From Actinomycetes bacterium (GTDB lineage: Bacteria > Actinomycetota > Actinomycetes > Actinomycetales > Microbacteriaceae): a stretch of 29,952 bases of DNA. A program made the translations under genes and the position numbers. How positions within the stretch are numbered: position 1 is the first letter of the stretch; each line of letters begins with the position of its first letter. The stretch lies in the NCBI GenBank assembly GCA_023428065.1, contig JAEYZI010000001.1, positions 1 through 29,952 of the forward strand. Direction: 5' to 3'. The notes beneath the pieces are model-generated. The model was given only the letters and a program-made list of their open reading frames with translations. It had not been told where the DNA came from and did not search any database. Below, piece after piece: positions 7,438 to 15,530 of this stretch.

Positions 7438-8802
7438 ATGAAGCTCCGCCTCGCGATCGTGGGCGCCGGTCCGGCCGGCATCTACGCGGCCGACATCCTG
7501 CTCAAGTACGAGCGCGGCTTCGACGTGTCGATCGACCTCTTCGAGCAGCTCCCCGCGCCCTACGGGCTCGTGCGCTACGGCGTCGCGCCCGACCACCCCC
7601 GCATCAAGGGCATCATCACGGCCCTGCGCGAGGTGCTCGACCGCGGCGACATCCGCATCTTCGGCAACGTGCTCTACGGGCGCGACATCACGCTCGACGA
7701 CCTCAAGCGCCACTACCACGCCGTCATCTTCGCGACGGGGGCCGTGCGCGACGCCGACCTCGACATCCCCGGCATCGACCTTCCCGGAAGCTACGGCGCC
7801 GCCGACTTCGTGAGCTGGTACGACGGGCACCCCGACTACCCGCGCACGTGGCCGCTCGAGGCGCAGTCGGTCGCCGTCATCGGCAACGGCAACGTCGCGC
7901 TCGACGTCGCCCGCATCCTCGCGAAGCACCCCGAGGACCTGCTGCCCACCGAGATCCCCGACAACGTCTACGAGGGACTGGCGGCCTCGCGCGTCACCGA
8001 CGTGCACGTGTTCGGGCGCCGCGGACCCATGCAGGTGAAGTTCACGCCGCTCGAGCTGCGCGAGCTCGGCGAGCTGCGCGACGTCGACATGATCGTCTAC
8101 GAGGAGGACTTCGACTACGACGACGCCTCCCGGCGGGCGATCGAGTCGAACAAGCAGGTCTTCGTGATCGACAAGGTGCTCACCCAGTGGCGTCAGCGCG
8201 AGGTCGGGCAGGCGTCGCGGCGCCTCCACCTGCACTTCTACGCGAAGCCGCTCGAGGTCGTCGGCGACGAGAACGGCATCACGGGCTTCCGGTACGAGCG
8301 CACCGAGCCGGACGGATCGGGCGGCGTGCGCGGCACGGGCGAGATCCGCGAGGTGCCCGTGCAGGCGGTCTACCGGGCCGTCGGCTACTTCGGATCGCCG
8401 CTGGCCGGCATCCCGTTCGACGAGGACCGCGGCGTCATCCCGAACCACGAGGGCCAGGTGCTCGACCACCACAACGAGGTCGTGCCGGGCGTCTACGCGA
8501 CGGGCTGGATCAAGCGCGGACCGGTGGGACTCATCGGCCACACGAAGTCCGACGCGATGGAGACGATCTCGCACCTCGTGAAGGACCAGGCGAGCTGGTG
8601 GGATCCTGCGGAGCCCGACGAGGCATCCGTCGTGGCGCTCCTCGAGGAGCGCGGCGTCACCTACACCGACCTCGACGGATGGCACCGCCTCGACGAGTTC
8701 GAGATCGCGCTCGGAGAGCCGCACGGCCGCGCCCGCATCAAGGTCGTGCCGCGCGAGGAGATGGTCGCGATCTCTACTGCAAGCCCGCCGTCAGACGCAT
8801 GA
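7438..8802 (+). CDS. fprA: FprA-type ferredoxin/NADP reductase (adrenodoxin reductase family)
   Basis: A 454-residue FAD- and NADP(H)-binding flavoprotein, matching the roughly 450-460 residues of FprA and mitochondrial adrenodoxin reductase. The N-terminus has the FAD dinucleotide fold IVGAGPAGIYAADIL followed by PYGLVRYGVAPDHP. The NADP site is AVIGNGNVALDVARIL, and a third family motif is GVYATGWIKRGPVGLIGHTKSDA. It moves electrons between NADPH and ferredoxin-type partners. An AGGAAGG stretch lies about 5 bases before the ATG. Downstream of the prenyl synthase by 55 bases, it may belong to the same transcript. The last 29 bases overlap the convergent cardiolipin synthase gene. Confidence 0.93.
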   Translation: MKLRLAIVGAGPAGIYAADILLKYERGFDVSIDLFEQLPAPYGLVRYGVAPDHPRIKGIITALREVLDRGDIRIFGNVLYGRDITLDDLKRHYHAVIFATGAVRDADLDIPGIDLPGSYGAADFVSWYDGHPDYPRTWPLEAQSVAVIGNGNVALDVARILAKHPEDLLPTEIPDNVYEGLAASRVTDVHVFGRRGPMQVKFTPLELRELGELRDVDMIVYEEDFDYDDASRRAIESNKQVFVIDKVLTQWRQREVGQASRRLHLHFYAKPLEVVGDENGITGFRYERTEPDGSGGVRGTGEIREVPVQAVYRAVGYFGSPLAGIPFDEDRGVIPNHEGQVLDHHNEVVPGVYATGWIKRGPVGLIGHTKSDAMETISHLVKDQASWWDPAEPDEASVVALLEERGVTYTDLDGWHRLDEFEIALGEPHGRARIKVVPREEMVAISTASPPSDA

Positions 8803-10243
8803 GGTTGTCGACCGTCTGAACCCGGAACGACCGCAGGCGCCACTCCTCGAGCGTGAGCTCGCGGCTCACCGCCCGGTAGGAGTCCTCCACCTCGCGCAGC
8901 TGCGAGAGGAAGGGCTCGCCGTGCACCATGACCGAGATCTCGAGGTCGAGGGTGAACGAGCGCATGTCCATGTTGCTCGAGCCGATGATGGCGACCTCGT
9001 CGTCGAACGTCATGTGCTTCGCGTGGAGGATCGTCGGCGCCGGGTAGAGGTAGATCTTCACGCCCGCCTTGAGCAGCGCCTCGTAGTAGCTGCGCTGGGC
9101 GTGGTACACCATGAACTGGTCGCCGATCTCGGAGACGAAGAGCTCCACGTGCAGCCCTGACTGCGCGGCGGTCGTGACGGCGTAGAGCATCGAGTCGTCG
9201 GGCACGAAATACGGGCTCACGAGCACGATGCGGCGCTGGGCGTTGTAGACGAGCGAGTTGAAGAGCCGCAGGTTGTTCTCGCCCGAGAAGCCCGGCCCGC
9301 TCGGCACGACCTGGCAGTCGAGGTGCCCGTCGCCCGCGAGGCGCACGGGGGCCGCCTCGCGCACGAGCAGCTCGTCCGTCTCGGAGTACCAGTCGGTCAC
9401 GAAGATCGCGTCGATGCCGGCGACGACGGGACCCTCGAACCGCACCCAGTAGTCCTTCCAGTGCAGGCCCTTCCGACGGTTCTTGGTCTTCTGGTAGGGG
9501 GTCTCGATGACGTTGAGCGAGCCCGTGAACGCGATCTCGCCGTCGATGACGAGGAGCTTGCGGTGGTTGCGCAGGTCGGGTCGCTGGAAGCGCCCCTTGA
9601 GGGGCTGCAACGGCAGCATGAGATGCCACTCGATGCCCGACGCGTCGAGGAAGCGCTTCGTGCGGCGGTAGCCCGGGTACTGGAGGCTGCCGAGATGGTC
9701 GAGGAGCAGGCGCACCTTGACGCCGCGAGCGCGCGCCTCGGCGAGCGCCTCGAAGAACGGACGGGTGGTGTCGTCGAGGGAGAGGATGTAGAACTCGACG
9801 TGGATGACGCGTTTGGCCTGGCGGATCTGCGCCGTCATGGCGTCGAGCGCCTCCTGGTTGTCGGCCCACATCTGCGCCTTGTTGCCGCCGACGAGCGGCA
9901 TCGCGCCGAGCGTGCGGTTGAGCTCGACGAGCGGCTCGAGCCAGGAGGGCCACGCCGGATCCTTCTGCACGAGCTCGATGCCCTCGGTCGTCTCGAGGAT
10001 GTACGCGTTGATCTCGCGCTGCTTGCGGCGGCGGCTCTTCGGCAGCCGCGCGCTGCCGAAGAGCAGGAAGAACAGGATCCCGAGGTAGGGGATGAAGAAG
10101 ATCGCCAGGAGCCACGCCATCGCGGTCTGGGGGCGCCGGTTGCGCGGCACGACGATGAGGGCCGCGATGCGCACCCCGAGATCGATGAGGAGGAGGGCGA
10201 TGACGGATGCGAGCGAGAGCCACGCGAGCAGTCGATCGTCCAT
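8774..10243 (-). CDS. cls: Cardiolipin synthase (phospholipase D family)
   Basis: A 489-residue membrane enzyme that condenses phosphatidyl donors to form cardiolipin. Two N-terminal hydrophobic segments (about 5-32 and 40-63) are followed by two phospholipase D domains, each with an HxKxxxxD motif: HRKLLVID...GSLN in the first and HAKHMTFD...GSSN in the second. Length and layout match ClsA-type enzymes. The start at ATG 10243 gives MDDRLLAWLSLASV directly before the first membrane helix; an upstream extension to 10408 would run into the CHAT gene. It follows the CHAT gene on the same strand by 79 bases, and its 3' end overlaps fprA by 29 bases. Confidence 0.93.
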   Translation of the reverse strand: MDDRLLAWLSLASVIALLLIDLGVRIAALIVVPRNRRPQTAMAWLLAIFFIPYLGILFFLLFGSARLPKSRRRKQREINAYILETTEGIELVQKDPAWPSWLEPLVELNRTLGAMPLVGGNKAQMWADNQEALDAMTAQIRQAKRVIHVEFYILSLDDTTRPFFEALAEARARGVKVRLLLDHLGSLQYPGYRRTKRFLDASGIEWHLMLPLQPLKGRFQRPDLRNHRKLLVIDGEIAFTGSLNVIETPYQKTKNRRKGLHWKDYWVRFEGPVVAGIDAIFVTDWYSETDELLVREAAPVRLAGDGHLDCQVVPSGPGFSGENNLRLFNSLVYNAQRRIVLVSPYFVPDDSMLYAVTTAAQSGLHVELFVSEIGDQFMVYHAQRSYYEALLKAGVKIYLYPAPTILHAKHMTFDDEVAIIGSSNMDMRSFTLDLEISVMVHGEPFLSQLREVEDSYRAVSRELTLEEWRLRSFRVQTVDNLMRLTAGLQ

Positions 10244-10322
10244 CCGCTCAGTCTGGCGTGCGCGGGGCGTGCGCCGCCATCGGCGCGGCGGGGGCGGGCG
10301 CGATCGGGCGCGATCGCGCGGG

Positions 10323-12800
10323 TCACCAGCCCGAGCCGCGCGCGAGGAACGGGGTGCGCAGCCCGGTCTCCGCGGAGGCGGTGCGCAGGGCATCGGCCAT
10401 GCCCGCACCGCGCGCGAGCTCGCGGTGGACCGCGGGGAGCAGCACCGACGCGGCCTCGTCGCCGACGGCGGCGGGTGCCGAGAGCACGGTGCGGGTGCCC
10501 GACTGCAGCCAGGCGCGCGCCATGCCGAGTGCCTCGAGGCCCCACCGGCTCGCCGACCGCCCGAGCTCGCACGCCGACATCACGACGGCATCCGGCACGC
10601 GGGCGAGCTCGTCGATGTCGTAGCCGAACCAGGGGCCGTCGGCGAGCTCGAAGCCGGAGAAGAGCGGATGCTCGGCCGCGTGGCGCCCGTGCGCCACGAT
10701 GTGCAGGAGGTCGACGCGTTCCGCGACCGCGGTGACCTCGGCCGCGGTCGCGTCCGGGCGCAGCTCACGTCGTCGCTCGGGCCACGCGAGCGCGGCGGCC
10801 GCGAGCTCCTCGCCCGCCCGGGCGACACCCGGTCCGGAGGCGAGCGCCACCCTGCGCACCCGTGCGCCGGCCCCCCGATCGTCGAGCCAGCGCCTCGCGG
10901 ACTCCGCGACGACGACGGAGCGGCCCGCGAGACTCGGAAGCATCGTCCACGGCACGCCCGCGAGCGCCCCCGCGGGGGTGAGCACGACGCGCTCCGACCC
11001 CGCGAGCGTGTCGGAGAGCGACCCGAGCAGCGCGGCGTCGAGCGCGGCGAGGCGGCTCGCGAGGGCGGCGTCGACCGTGTCGCGCAGGAGCGGGGGGAGC
11101 GTCGCCGCGGCCATGTCGAGGTCGGCGAGGAGGCCGCCGAGCAGCTCCTCGACGTGCGTCCGGCCGAGCTCGACGATGCGGCCGCCCGGCGCCGTGCCCG
11201 GCGCGACGGCGAGGGCCGCGAGCCCCTCCTCGGTCCACAGGTGCGCGACGAACGCGGCGCCGTCGTCGGCGAGCGCGGCGCGGAGCTCGTCGAGGGCGAC
11301 GGCGTCGGACCCCCGGCGCGAGCGCGCCGCGTCGGCCCAGTGCAGGCGACGCACCTCCTCGCGCAGCGCCGTCGTCCGCGCATGGGTCGCGGGGCTCGGC
11401 GGGTCGACGCGCTGCAGTTCGCGCAGCTCGGTGAGCGCCGCCGCGACGCGCGGGTCGGCGGGCGGCCGGAGCGGCGGGAAGCTTCCGCTCAGGCGTCGCA
11501 CCCGCTCCGACCAGTCGAGCACCCCCTGCGGCTCCCCGTGGTCGAGGGCGGCGCGCGCTCCGAGGGCCGCGAGGCGGCGACCGTGCACGGCCGCGCCGCT
11601 GTGCAGCTCGAGACTCGCGAGGCTCGCCTGCCACGTCGTGAGGGCCTCCACGCCCCGGGCGGCGGATGCGCGCACCGCCTCGGCGTCGCCGTGGGCGCGC
11701 GCGAGCTCGGCGTCGACCTCCGCCGCGCGCAGGTGAACGGCCACGGGGGCGTCGGTGTCTGGATGTGCCGCGTCCCGGAGTCGGCGGGCGGCGGACTCGT
11801 CACCCGCCGCGAGCGCCGCGAGTGCGAGCTCGAGCCGCACGAGTGCGGCGTCGTCGCGGCGATGCAGCGCCTCGAGCTCGCGTGCGGTCCCGGCGGCGGC
11901 CTCGCGCACGGCCGCCGACGTCGCGCCCGCGCGCATCCGCCCGGTCGCGACGAGCGCATCCGCTCTGACGGCCCAGCTCGCGTTTCCGCGCCCGCGCAGT
12001 CGCCGCGCCGCGCGCGCGGCGACGGCTGACGCGGCATCCGGCGCCTCCTCGAGCAGAGCGCGCGCGAGCAGCAGCTCCGCCTCGGCCTGCGCCTGCCGCA
12101 GCCGACGGGCTCCGTAGACGCGCACCGCGTCCGCGAGGAGTGCGGCGGCATCGGTCGTCATGCCCGCCGCGAGGAGGGCCTCGGCGCGGTCGGTGTCGCA
12201 CACGGCGCGCATGACGGGCGAGAGCGCGCCGAGCACGCGCGCGGCCGCATCCATCGTGCCGATCGCGCGGCCCAGGTCGCCGCGCAGCATCGCGACGTAG
12301 CCGGCGTTGCTGTGCGCCTTGGCCTCCTCGACCGGGTCGCCCGCGCGTGCGAACGCGGCCGCGGCATCCGCGAAGTCGCGCTCGGCCGCGTCGAGCTCCG
12401 AGCGGCCGAGATGCACGAGCCCGCGATTGAGGTGCGCCCGGCCGAGGCTCATGGGGTGGTCGGCGAGCCGCCCGATCGCGCGGCCGAGGTCGCGGATCGC
12501 GTCGTCGTCGCGTCCGCGACGAAGCTCGAGCAGGCCGCGTTGACTCGTGAGGACGGCGCGGGTCGCCTCCCCGAGGCGCGGGTCGTCGAGGGCGACCTCG
12601 ATCGTCGCGATGGCCTCCGCGGGCGATCCGCGCTCCGAGTCGAGGTACGCGAGCGTGCCGGCGAGCAGAGCGGCGGTGTCGGGGTCGGGGGAGCGTTCGC
12701 GTGCCGCGAGCAGGTCGCGACGCGCGGCCGCGTGGCGGCCGGCGTTGCTGGCCGCGACGGCGCGCGCGTAGAGCTCGTCCGCCCTCAGCCGCGCCGACAT
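10323..12800 (-). CDS. TPR-CHAT protein (caspase-like cysteine protease)
   Basis: An 825-residue protein without signal peptide or membrane segment. The first 500 or so residues are alanine-rich helical repeats of TPR type (for example AHLNRGLVHLGRSELDAAERDFADA and the next repeat beginning AKAHSNAGYVAMLRG). The C-terminal third is a CHAT domain of the caspase/separase clan, with candidate catalytic His704 in HIVAHGRH and Cys744 in VVMSACELG, 40 residues apart. CHAT proteases are often effectors in bacterial regulated-death or defence systems, with TPRs binding partners. The ATG at 12800 overlaps the subtilase stop by one base (TGATG), so the two are co-translated. The frame stays open to 14420 but that is a shadow of the protease gene. 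The substrate is unknown. Confidence 0.92.
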   Translation of the reverse strand: MSARLRADELYARAVAASNAGRHAAARRDLLAARERSPDPDTAALLAGTLAYLDSERGSPAEAIATIEVALDDPRLGEATRAVLTSQRGLLELRRGRDDDAIRDLGRAIGRLADHPMSLGRAHLNRGLVHLGRSELDAAERDFADAAAAFARAGDPVEEAKAHSNAGYVAMLRGDLGRAIGTMDAAARVLGALSPVMRAVCDTDRAEALLAAGMTTDAAALLADAVRVYGARRLRQAQAEAELLLARALLEEAPDAASAVAARAARRLRGRGNASWAVRADALVATGRMRAGATSAAVREAAAGTARELEALHRRDDAALVRLELALAALAAGDESAARRLRDAAHPDTDAPVAVHLRAAEVDAELARAHGDAEAVRASAARGVEALTTWQASLASLELHSGAAVHGRRLAALGARAALDHGEPQGVLDWSERVRRLSGSFPPLRPPADPRVAAALTELRELQRVDPPSPATHARTTALREEVRRLHWADAARSRRGSDAVALDELRAALADDGAAFVAHLWTEEGLAALAVAPGTAPGGRIVELGRTHVEELLGGLLADLDMAAATLPPLLRDTVDAALASRLAALDAALLGSLSDTLAGSERVVLTPAGALAGVPWTMLPSLAGRSVVVAESARRWLDDRGAGARVRRVALASGPGVARAGEELAAAALAWPERRRELRPDATAAEVTAVAERVDLLHIVAHGRHAAEHPLFSGFELADGPWFGYDIDELARVPDAVVMSACELGRSASRWGLEALGMARAWLQSGTRTVLSAPAAVGDEAASVLLPAVHRELARGAGMADALRTASAETGLRTPFLARGSGW

Positions 12801-14371
12801 CAGCTCGCGGCGCGCAGCCGCTCGAGCACGGCGTCCACGGCGGCGCGCGACCGCTCGACGGAGGGCGGCGCGGCATCCGTCTGGAGCTCGGCCGCGATGA
12901 GCCCTGCCACGACGGGCGCGGCGAACGAGGTGCCGCTCCACAGGGCGAAGCCGCCGCTGAAGTCGTCGGGGTCGATGGTCTCGCGCCGCAGACCCGCGTA
13001 CGGCCGGGTCGCCGTCGACAGGACGCCGCCCGCGAAGGGCCCGCCTGCGGCGCCCGCGGGCACCGTGCTCACGACGGCCGCGCCCGGTGCGTACACCTGC
13101 ACCCACGGCCCCACGTTGCTGAAGAGCGCGACCGTGCCGTTGGGGTTGAGCGCGCCGACGGAGACGAGGGGGGCCGCGTCGCCGGGGTCGATCCACGGGT
13201 CGCCGCCCGCGGGGGGCGGATTCCACGGCCCGAACGCCGCCGGGAACAGCGGTCGGTCTGTCGAGTCGTTGCCCGCGGAGCAGACGATGACGCAGCCGGC
13301 GCGACGCAGCCGCAGCAGGAGCTCCGCGACGGTGATGTCGAACATGCCCCGCTCGGGCGTCTCGTGGTAGTAGCCGAGCGACAGGTTGAGCACGTCGAGG
13401 CGCGCGCCGCCCTCGACACGCGCGACGAGACCGGCGAGCACGTCGACGAGCTCCTTCTCCTCCCAGAGCCCGTCGGAATCCGCGATCCGCAGCGGGACGA
13501 GGCGCGCGTGCGGCGCGGTCTGGTGCACGAGCCCCGCGACGAAGGTGCCGTGCCCCGAGCCGTCGTCGAGCATCCCGTCGAGCGGTCCGAGCTGGTCGGG
13601 GACGCGCTCGGGGTCGTCGGCCGCGGTCGTGCGCCCGAGCGCCGCGAACCCCGTCGCGCGATCGACGACGCCGTCGAGCCACGGATGCGCCCCGCACCCC
13701 GTGTCGACGATGCCCACGACGGCCTCGCCGGGTGGTCGCGGCACCGTCGTCGCCGGATCGGGCCCGACGACCGCGACCACCTGCCGACCGCCGCTTCCCG
13801 CGTAGCCGTACTCGACGGTGGGCGTACCCCCGCCCGTATAGGGGTTCGTGGAGTGGAAGGGGTTGGTCGAGTGGAAGGGGTTCGTCGAATGGAACGGGTT
13901 CGTCGAGTGGAAGGGCGCGAGGAAGCCGACGTGGTCGAGCCCGATACCGGGGAGCTCGACGCCGCGGGCCCGGGCGAGCCGCAGCACCTCCCACGCGTCG
14001 GGAGTGGGTGAGCCGGGCTTCGCGACGAGTCGGACCGCCTCGACCCCGGGCGTTCCCGAGGCCCACGGGTACCGCCGGAGTCGCTCCTCGACGATCTCGG
14101 CTGGCTCGTCCCGCGGCACGAGCCGGCGAGCGCGCCGTGGGCGCTTCTCTCGCCGCAGCGACCAGCCGAGCTCGGCGACGAGCTCGGCGAGGGCGGCGCG
14201 GGCCGGGTGGTCTTCGGGCAGGAGCGTCGAGATGAGCAGGCGGGAGGGCACGTACGCCGTCGACCGCGCGGGGTCCTCGGCCGCCTCGTCGCGCGTGACG
14301 ACGCGCACCACCCCGCGCGGCACGTCCGCATCCGATCGCGCGCGCCAATCGGGCGCTGTCCCAGCACGCAT
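12800..14371 (-). CDS. Cytoplasmic subtilisin-like (S8) serine protease with FHSTNP repeats
   Basis: A 523-residue S8 peptidase with all catalytic parts visible: Asp223 (VGIVDTGCGAHP), His274 (GSGHGTFVAG), oxyanion-hole Asn368 (CSAGND) and Ser482 (SGTSFAAPVVAG). There is no signal peptide, so it should act inside the cell, unlike most subtilases. Residues 1-150 form an N-terminal region of unknown fold. It is joined to the catalytic domain by four exact copies of FHSTNP (154-177) and a glycine-rich linker (TGGGT). It lies between the 151-residue protein (29-base gap) and the CHAT gene (one-base overlap) in one operon with a sigma factor. The N-terminal part could be an inhibitory or sensing domain; this is inference. 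Confidence 0.93.
   Translation of the reverse strand: MRAGTAPDWRARSDADVPRGVVRVVTRDEAAEDPARSTAYVPSRLLISTLLPEDHPARAALAELVAELGWSLRREKRPRRARRLVPRDEPAEIVEERLRRYPWASGTPGVEAVRLVAKPGSPTPDAWEVLRLARARGVELPGIGLDHVGFLAPFHSTNPFHSTNPFHSTNPFHSTNPYTGGGTPTVEYGYAGSGGRQVVAVVGPDPATTVPRPPGEAVVGIVDTGCGAHPWLDGVVDRATGFAALGRTTAADDPERVPDQLGPLDGMLDDGSGHGTFVAGLVHQTAPHARLVPLRIADSDGLWEEKELVDVLAGLVARVEGGARLDVLNLSLGYYHETPERGMFDITVAELLLRLRRAGCVIVCSAGNDSTDRPLFPAAFGPWNPPPAGGDPWIDPGDAAPLVSVGALNPNGTVALFSNVGPWVQVYAPGAAVVSTVPAGAAGGPFAGGVLSTATRPYAGLRRETIDPDDFSGGFALWSGTSFAAPVVAGLIAAELQTDAAPPSVERSRAAVDAVLERLRAAS
13842..13913 (-). repeat. Four tandem 18-bp units encoding FHSTNP
   Basis: Units at 13842-13859, 13860-13877, 13878-13895 and 13896-13913 differ by only a few bases and translate identically as FHSTNP on the minus strand, followed by a degenerate NPYTGG. 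The repeat is an exact multiple of three, so copy-number change would alter linker length without shifting frame. It separates the N-terminal domain from the S8 catalytic domain. Confidence 0.95.
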
Positions 14372-14400
14372 CCCGTGCCCCCTCTCCTCGATGACCGCGG

Positions 14401-14856
14401 TCAGCCCACCTCGAACTCACCGGTCACGCTGTAGCCGTCCTCGCCCGCCGAGTGGATGACGATGCGGCAGGTGCCCTCCGCCACGCGGGGGAACTCAAAC
14501 CGGCCCTCGGGCGAGATCGTGGAGGACGCGACGGCGACCTCGCCGACCAGGAGCTCGGCTCGGCCGCTCCGCGGCGGGGCGAGCCATCCGTCGATGCGAT
14601 GGGTTCCGCCGTCCGACTCGATGCGCACGAGGAGCGTCAGGGCTGCCGCCCCGAACTCGAGGATGCGCGGTGCGCCCCCGCGCGCGCCGGCCAGTTCGCG
14701 CGCCTCCGAGACGAGCAGCAGCTCGCGGTACTCCTCGACGAGGCGCTCGCTCTCGAGCGCGACGATGACGTCGTGGACGAGCTCGGACGGCACGGGGTCG
14801 CGCTCCTCCCACATCGCGCGCAGGGCGGCGAGCAGACGCGCGTCGTTCTCGGGCAT
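14401..14856 (-). CDS. 151-residue protein of the sigma/S8/CHAT cassette
   Basis: No named family recognised. Residues 1-60 are helical and charged (LLAALRAMWEERDPVPSELV, then two acidic helices). Residues 65-151 look beta-rich, with an Ig- or transthyretin-like pattern of short strands and turns (HRIDGWLAPPRSGRAELLVG, then SPEGRFEFPRVAEGTCRIVI). There is no signal peptide, membrane segment, or HxxxCxxC zinc motif of the ZAS anti-sigma family. The ATG at 14856 overlaps the sigma factor stop by one base (TGATG), so the two are probably made in fixed ratio. It could be an atypical sigma regulator or a substrate or adaptor for the proteases; nothing in the sequence decides this. Confidence 0.85.
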   Translation of the reverse strand: MPENDARLLAALRAMWEERDPVPSELVHDVIVALESERLVEEYRELLLVSEARELAGARGGAPRILEFGAAALTLLVRIESDGGTHRIDGWLAPPRSGRAELLVGEVAVASSTISPEGRFEFPRVAEGTCRIVIHSAGEDGYSVTGEFEVG

Positions 14857-15473
14857 CAGAGGTCCTCCCCGTGGGCGAGCAGCGCGCGCAGCTTCTCGAG
14901 GCAGCGGCCGCGGGTGGGTCCGATGCTGCCCACCGGCATGCCCAGTTCCGCCGAGAGGCGCTGGTAGTCGGGGCGCTCCGAGAAGGCGATGACGCGGACG
15001 AGGCGGCGGCAGCGTTCGGAGAGCGCCGCGACGGCGCGCCACAGGTGGTCGCGCTCGAGTTCGCCCTCGGCCACCGCGTCGGCGGGCGCGCCGCGCTCGC
15101 CGAGCCGCTCGAGCTCCTCGTCGTCGACCGCGGACATGCGGCCGTCCGACTTGGCGACCCGCCACGACTCGCGGCGCGCCGTGGTGGTGAGCCACGCGAC
15201 GACCGTGCGGGGGTCCTTGACCCCGTCGCCGCTGCGCACGAGCGCGAGCCAGGTGGACTGCACGACATCCTGCGCCTCCTCGCGCCGCAGCCCGTAGGCG
15301 CGCGACACGTGCCACAGCACGGGCGTCACGAGCCGCACGAGGTCGTCCATGGCGGCCGTGCGTCCGCGGCGCCAGGCGTCGAAGAACTCTCCTGCACGAG
15401 CCCACAGCGGCTCGGCGGCCGCGCCCTTGGCGGGGTCGGAGTCGGGGGTGCGGACGGTCTCGCCGTCGCTCAT
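14856..15473 (-). CDS. ECF-like sigma-70 family sigma factor
   Basis: A 205-residue sigma factor with regions 2 and 4 only. Region 2 (about 35-100) contains the helix DLVRLVTPVLWHVSRAYGL, the EEAQDVVQSTWLAL motif and the WLTTTARRESWR promoter-melting region. Region 4 (about 140-198) contains ALSERCRRLVRVIAFSERPDYQRLSAELGMPVGSIGPTRGRCLEKLRALL, here given as the helix-turn-helix (motifs AELGMPVGSIG and TRGRCLEKL). ATG at 15473 is preferred over GTG 15488, which lies inside a palindrome. It is the first gene of the four-gene cassette and presumably directs its transcription, possibly under release from a partner. No classic anti-sigma gene is adjacent. Confidence 0.9.
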   Translation of the reverse strand: MSDGETVRTPDSDPAKGAAAEPLWARAGEFFDAWRRGRTAAMDDLVRLVTPVLWHVSRAYGLRREEAQDVVQSTWLALVRSGDGVKDPRTVVAWLTTTARRESWRVAKSDGRMSAVDDEELERLGERGAPADAVAEGELERDHLWRAVAALSERCRRLVRVIAFSERPDYQRLSAELGMPVGSIGPTRGRCLEKLRALLAHGEDL

Positions 15474-15486
15474 GTGTTGAATCTTC

Positions 15487-15505
15487 ACCGCTCATGAAGA
15501 GCGGT
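15487..15505. promoter_or_regulatory. Palindrome ACCGCTC-N5-GAGCGGT upstream of the sigma factor gene
   Basis: Perfect 7-bp arms (15487-15493 and 15499-15505) lie 14 bases before the sigma ATG at 15473, in the 57-base gap after nagB on the same strand. It has no T-run, so it is a poor terminator; an operator or a leader hairpin that controls the sigma/protease cassette is more likely. Confidence 0.4.
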
Positions 15506-15530
15506 CACAAGCCCCCGTTGATACACGCCG

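Noticed and set aside
8774..8802. Frameshift or wrong stop at the fprA/cls junction
   Set aside because: Both proteins have normal lengths and complete C-termini; it is an ordinary convergent overlap of 29 bases.
10296..10315. Tandem GGGCGCGATC between the CHAT and cls genes
   Set aside because: Only two 10-bp copies in very GC-rich DNA; not enough to claim a function.
12801..14420. N-terminal extension of the CHAT protein (frame stays open)
   Set aside because: It is an Arg/Ala-rich antisense-like shadow of the S8 protease reading frame on the same strand; the ATG at 12800 with one-base overlap is the proper start.
15488..15488. GTG start of the sigma factor at 15488
   Set aside because: It lies inside the palindrome and has no better ribosome site than ATG 15473; kept only as an alternative.
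14857..15495. Longer version of the 151-residue protein
   Set aside because: The upstream part is an out-of-frame shadow of the sigma factor gene.
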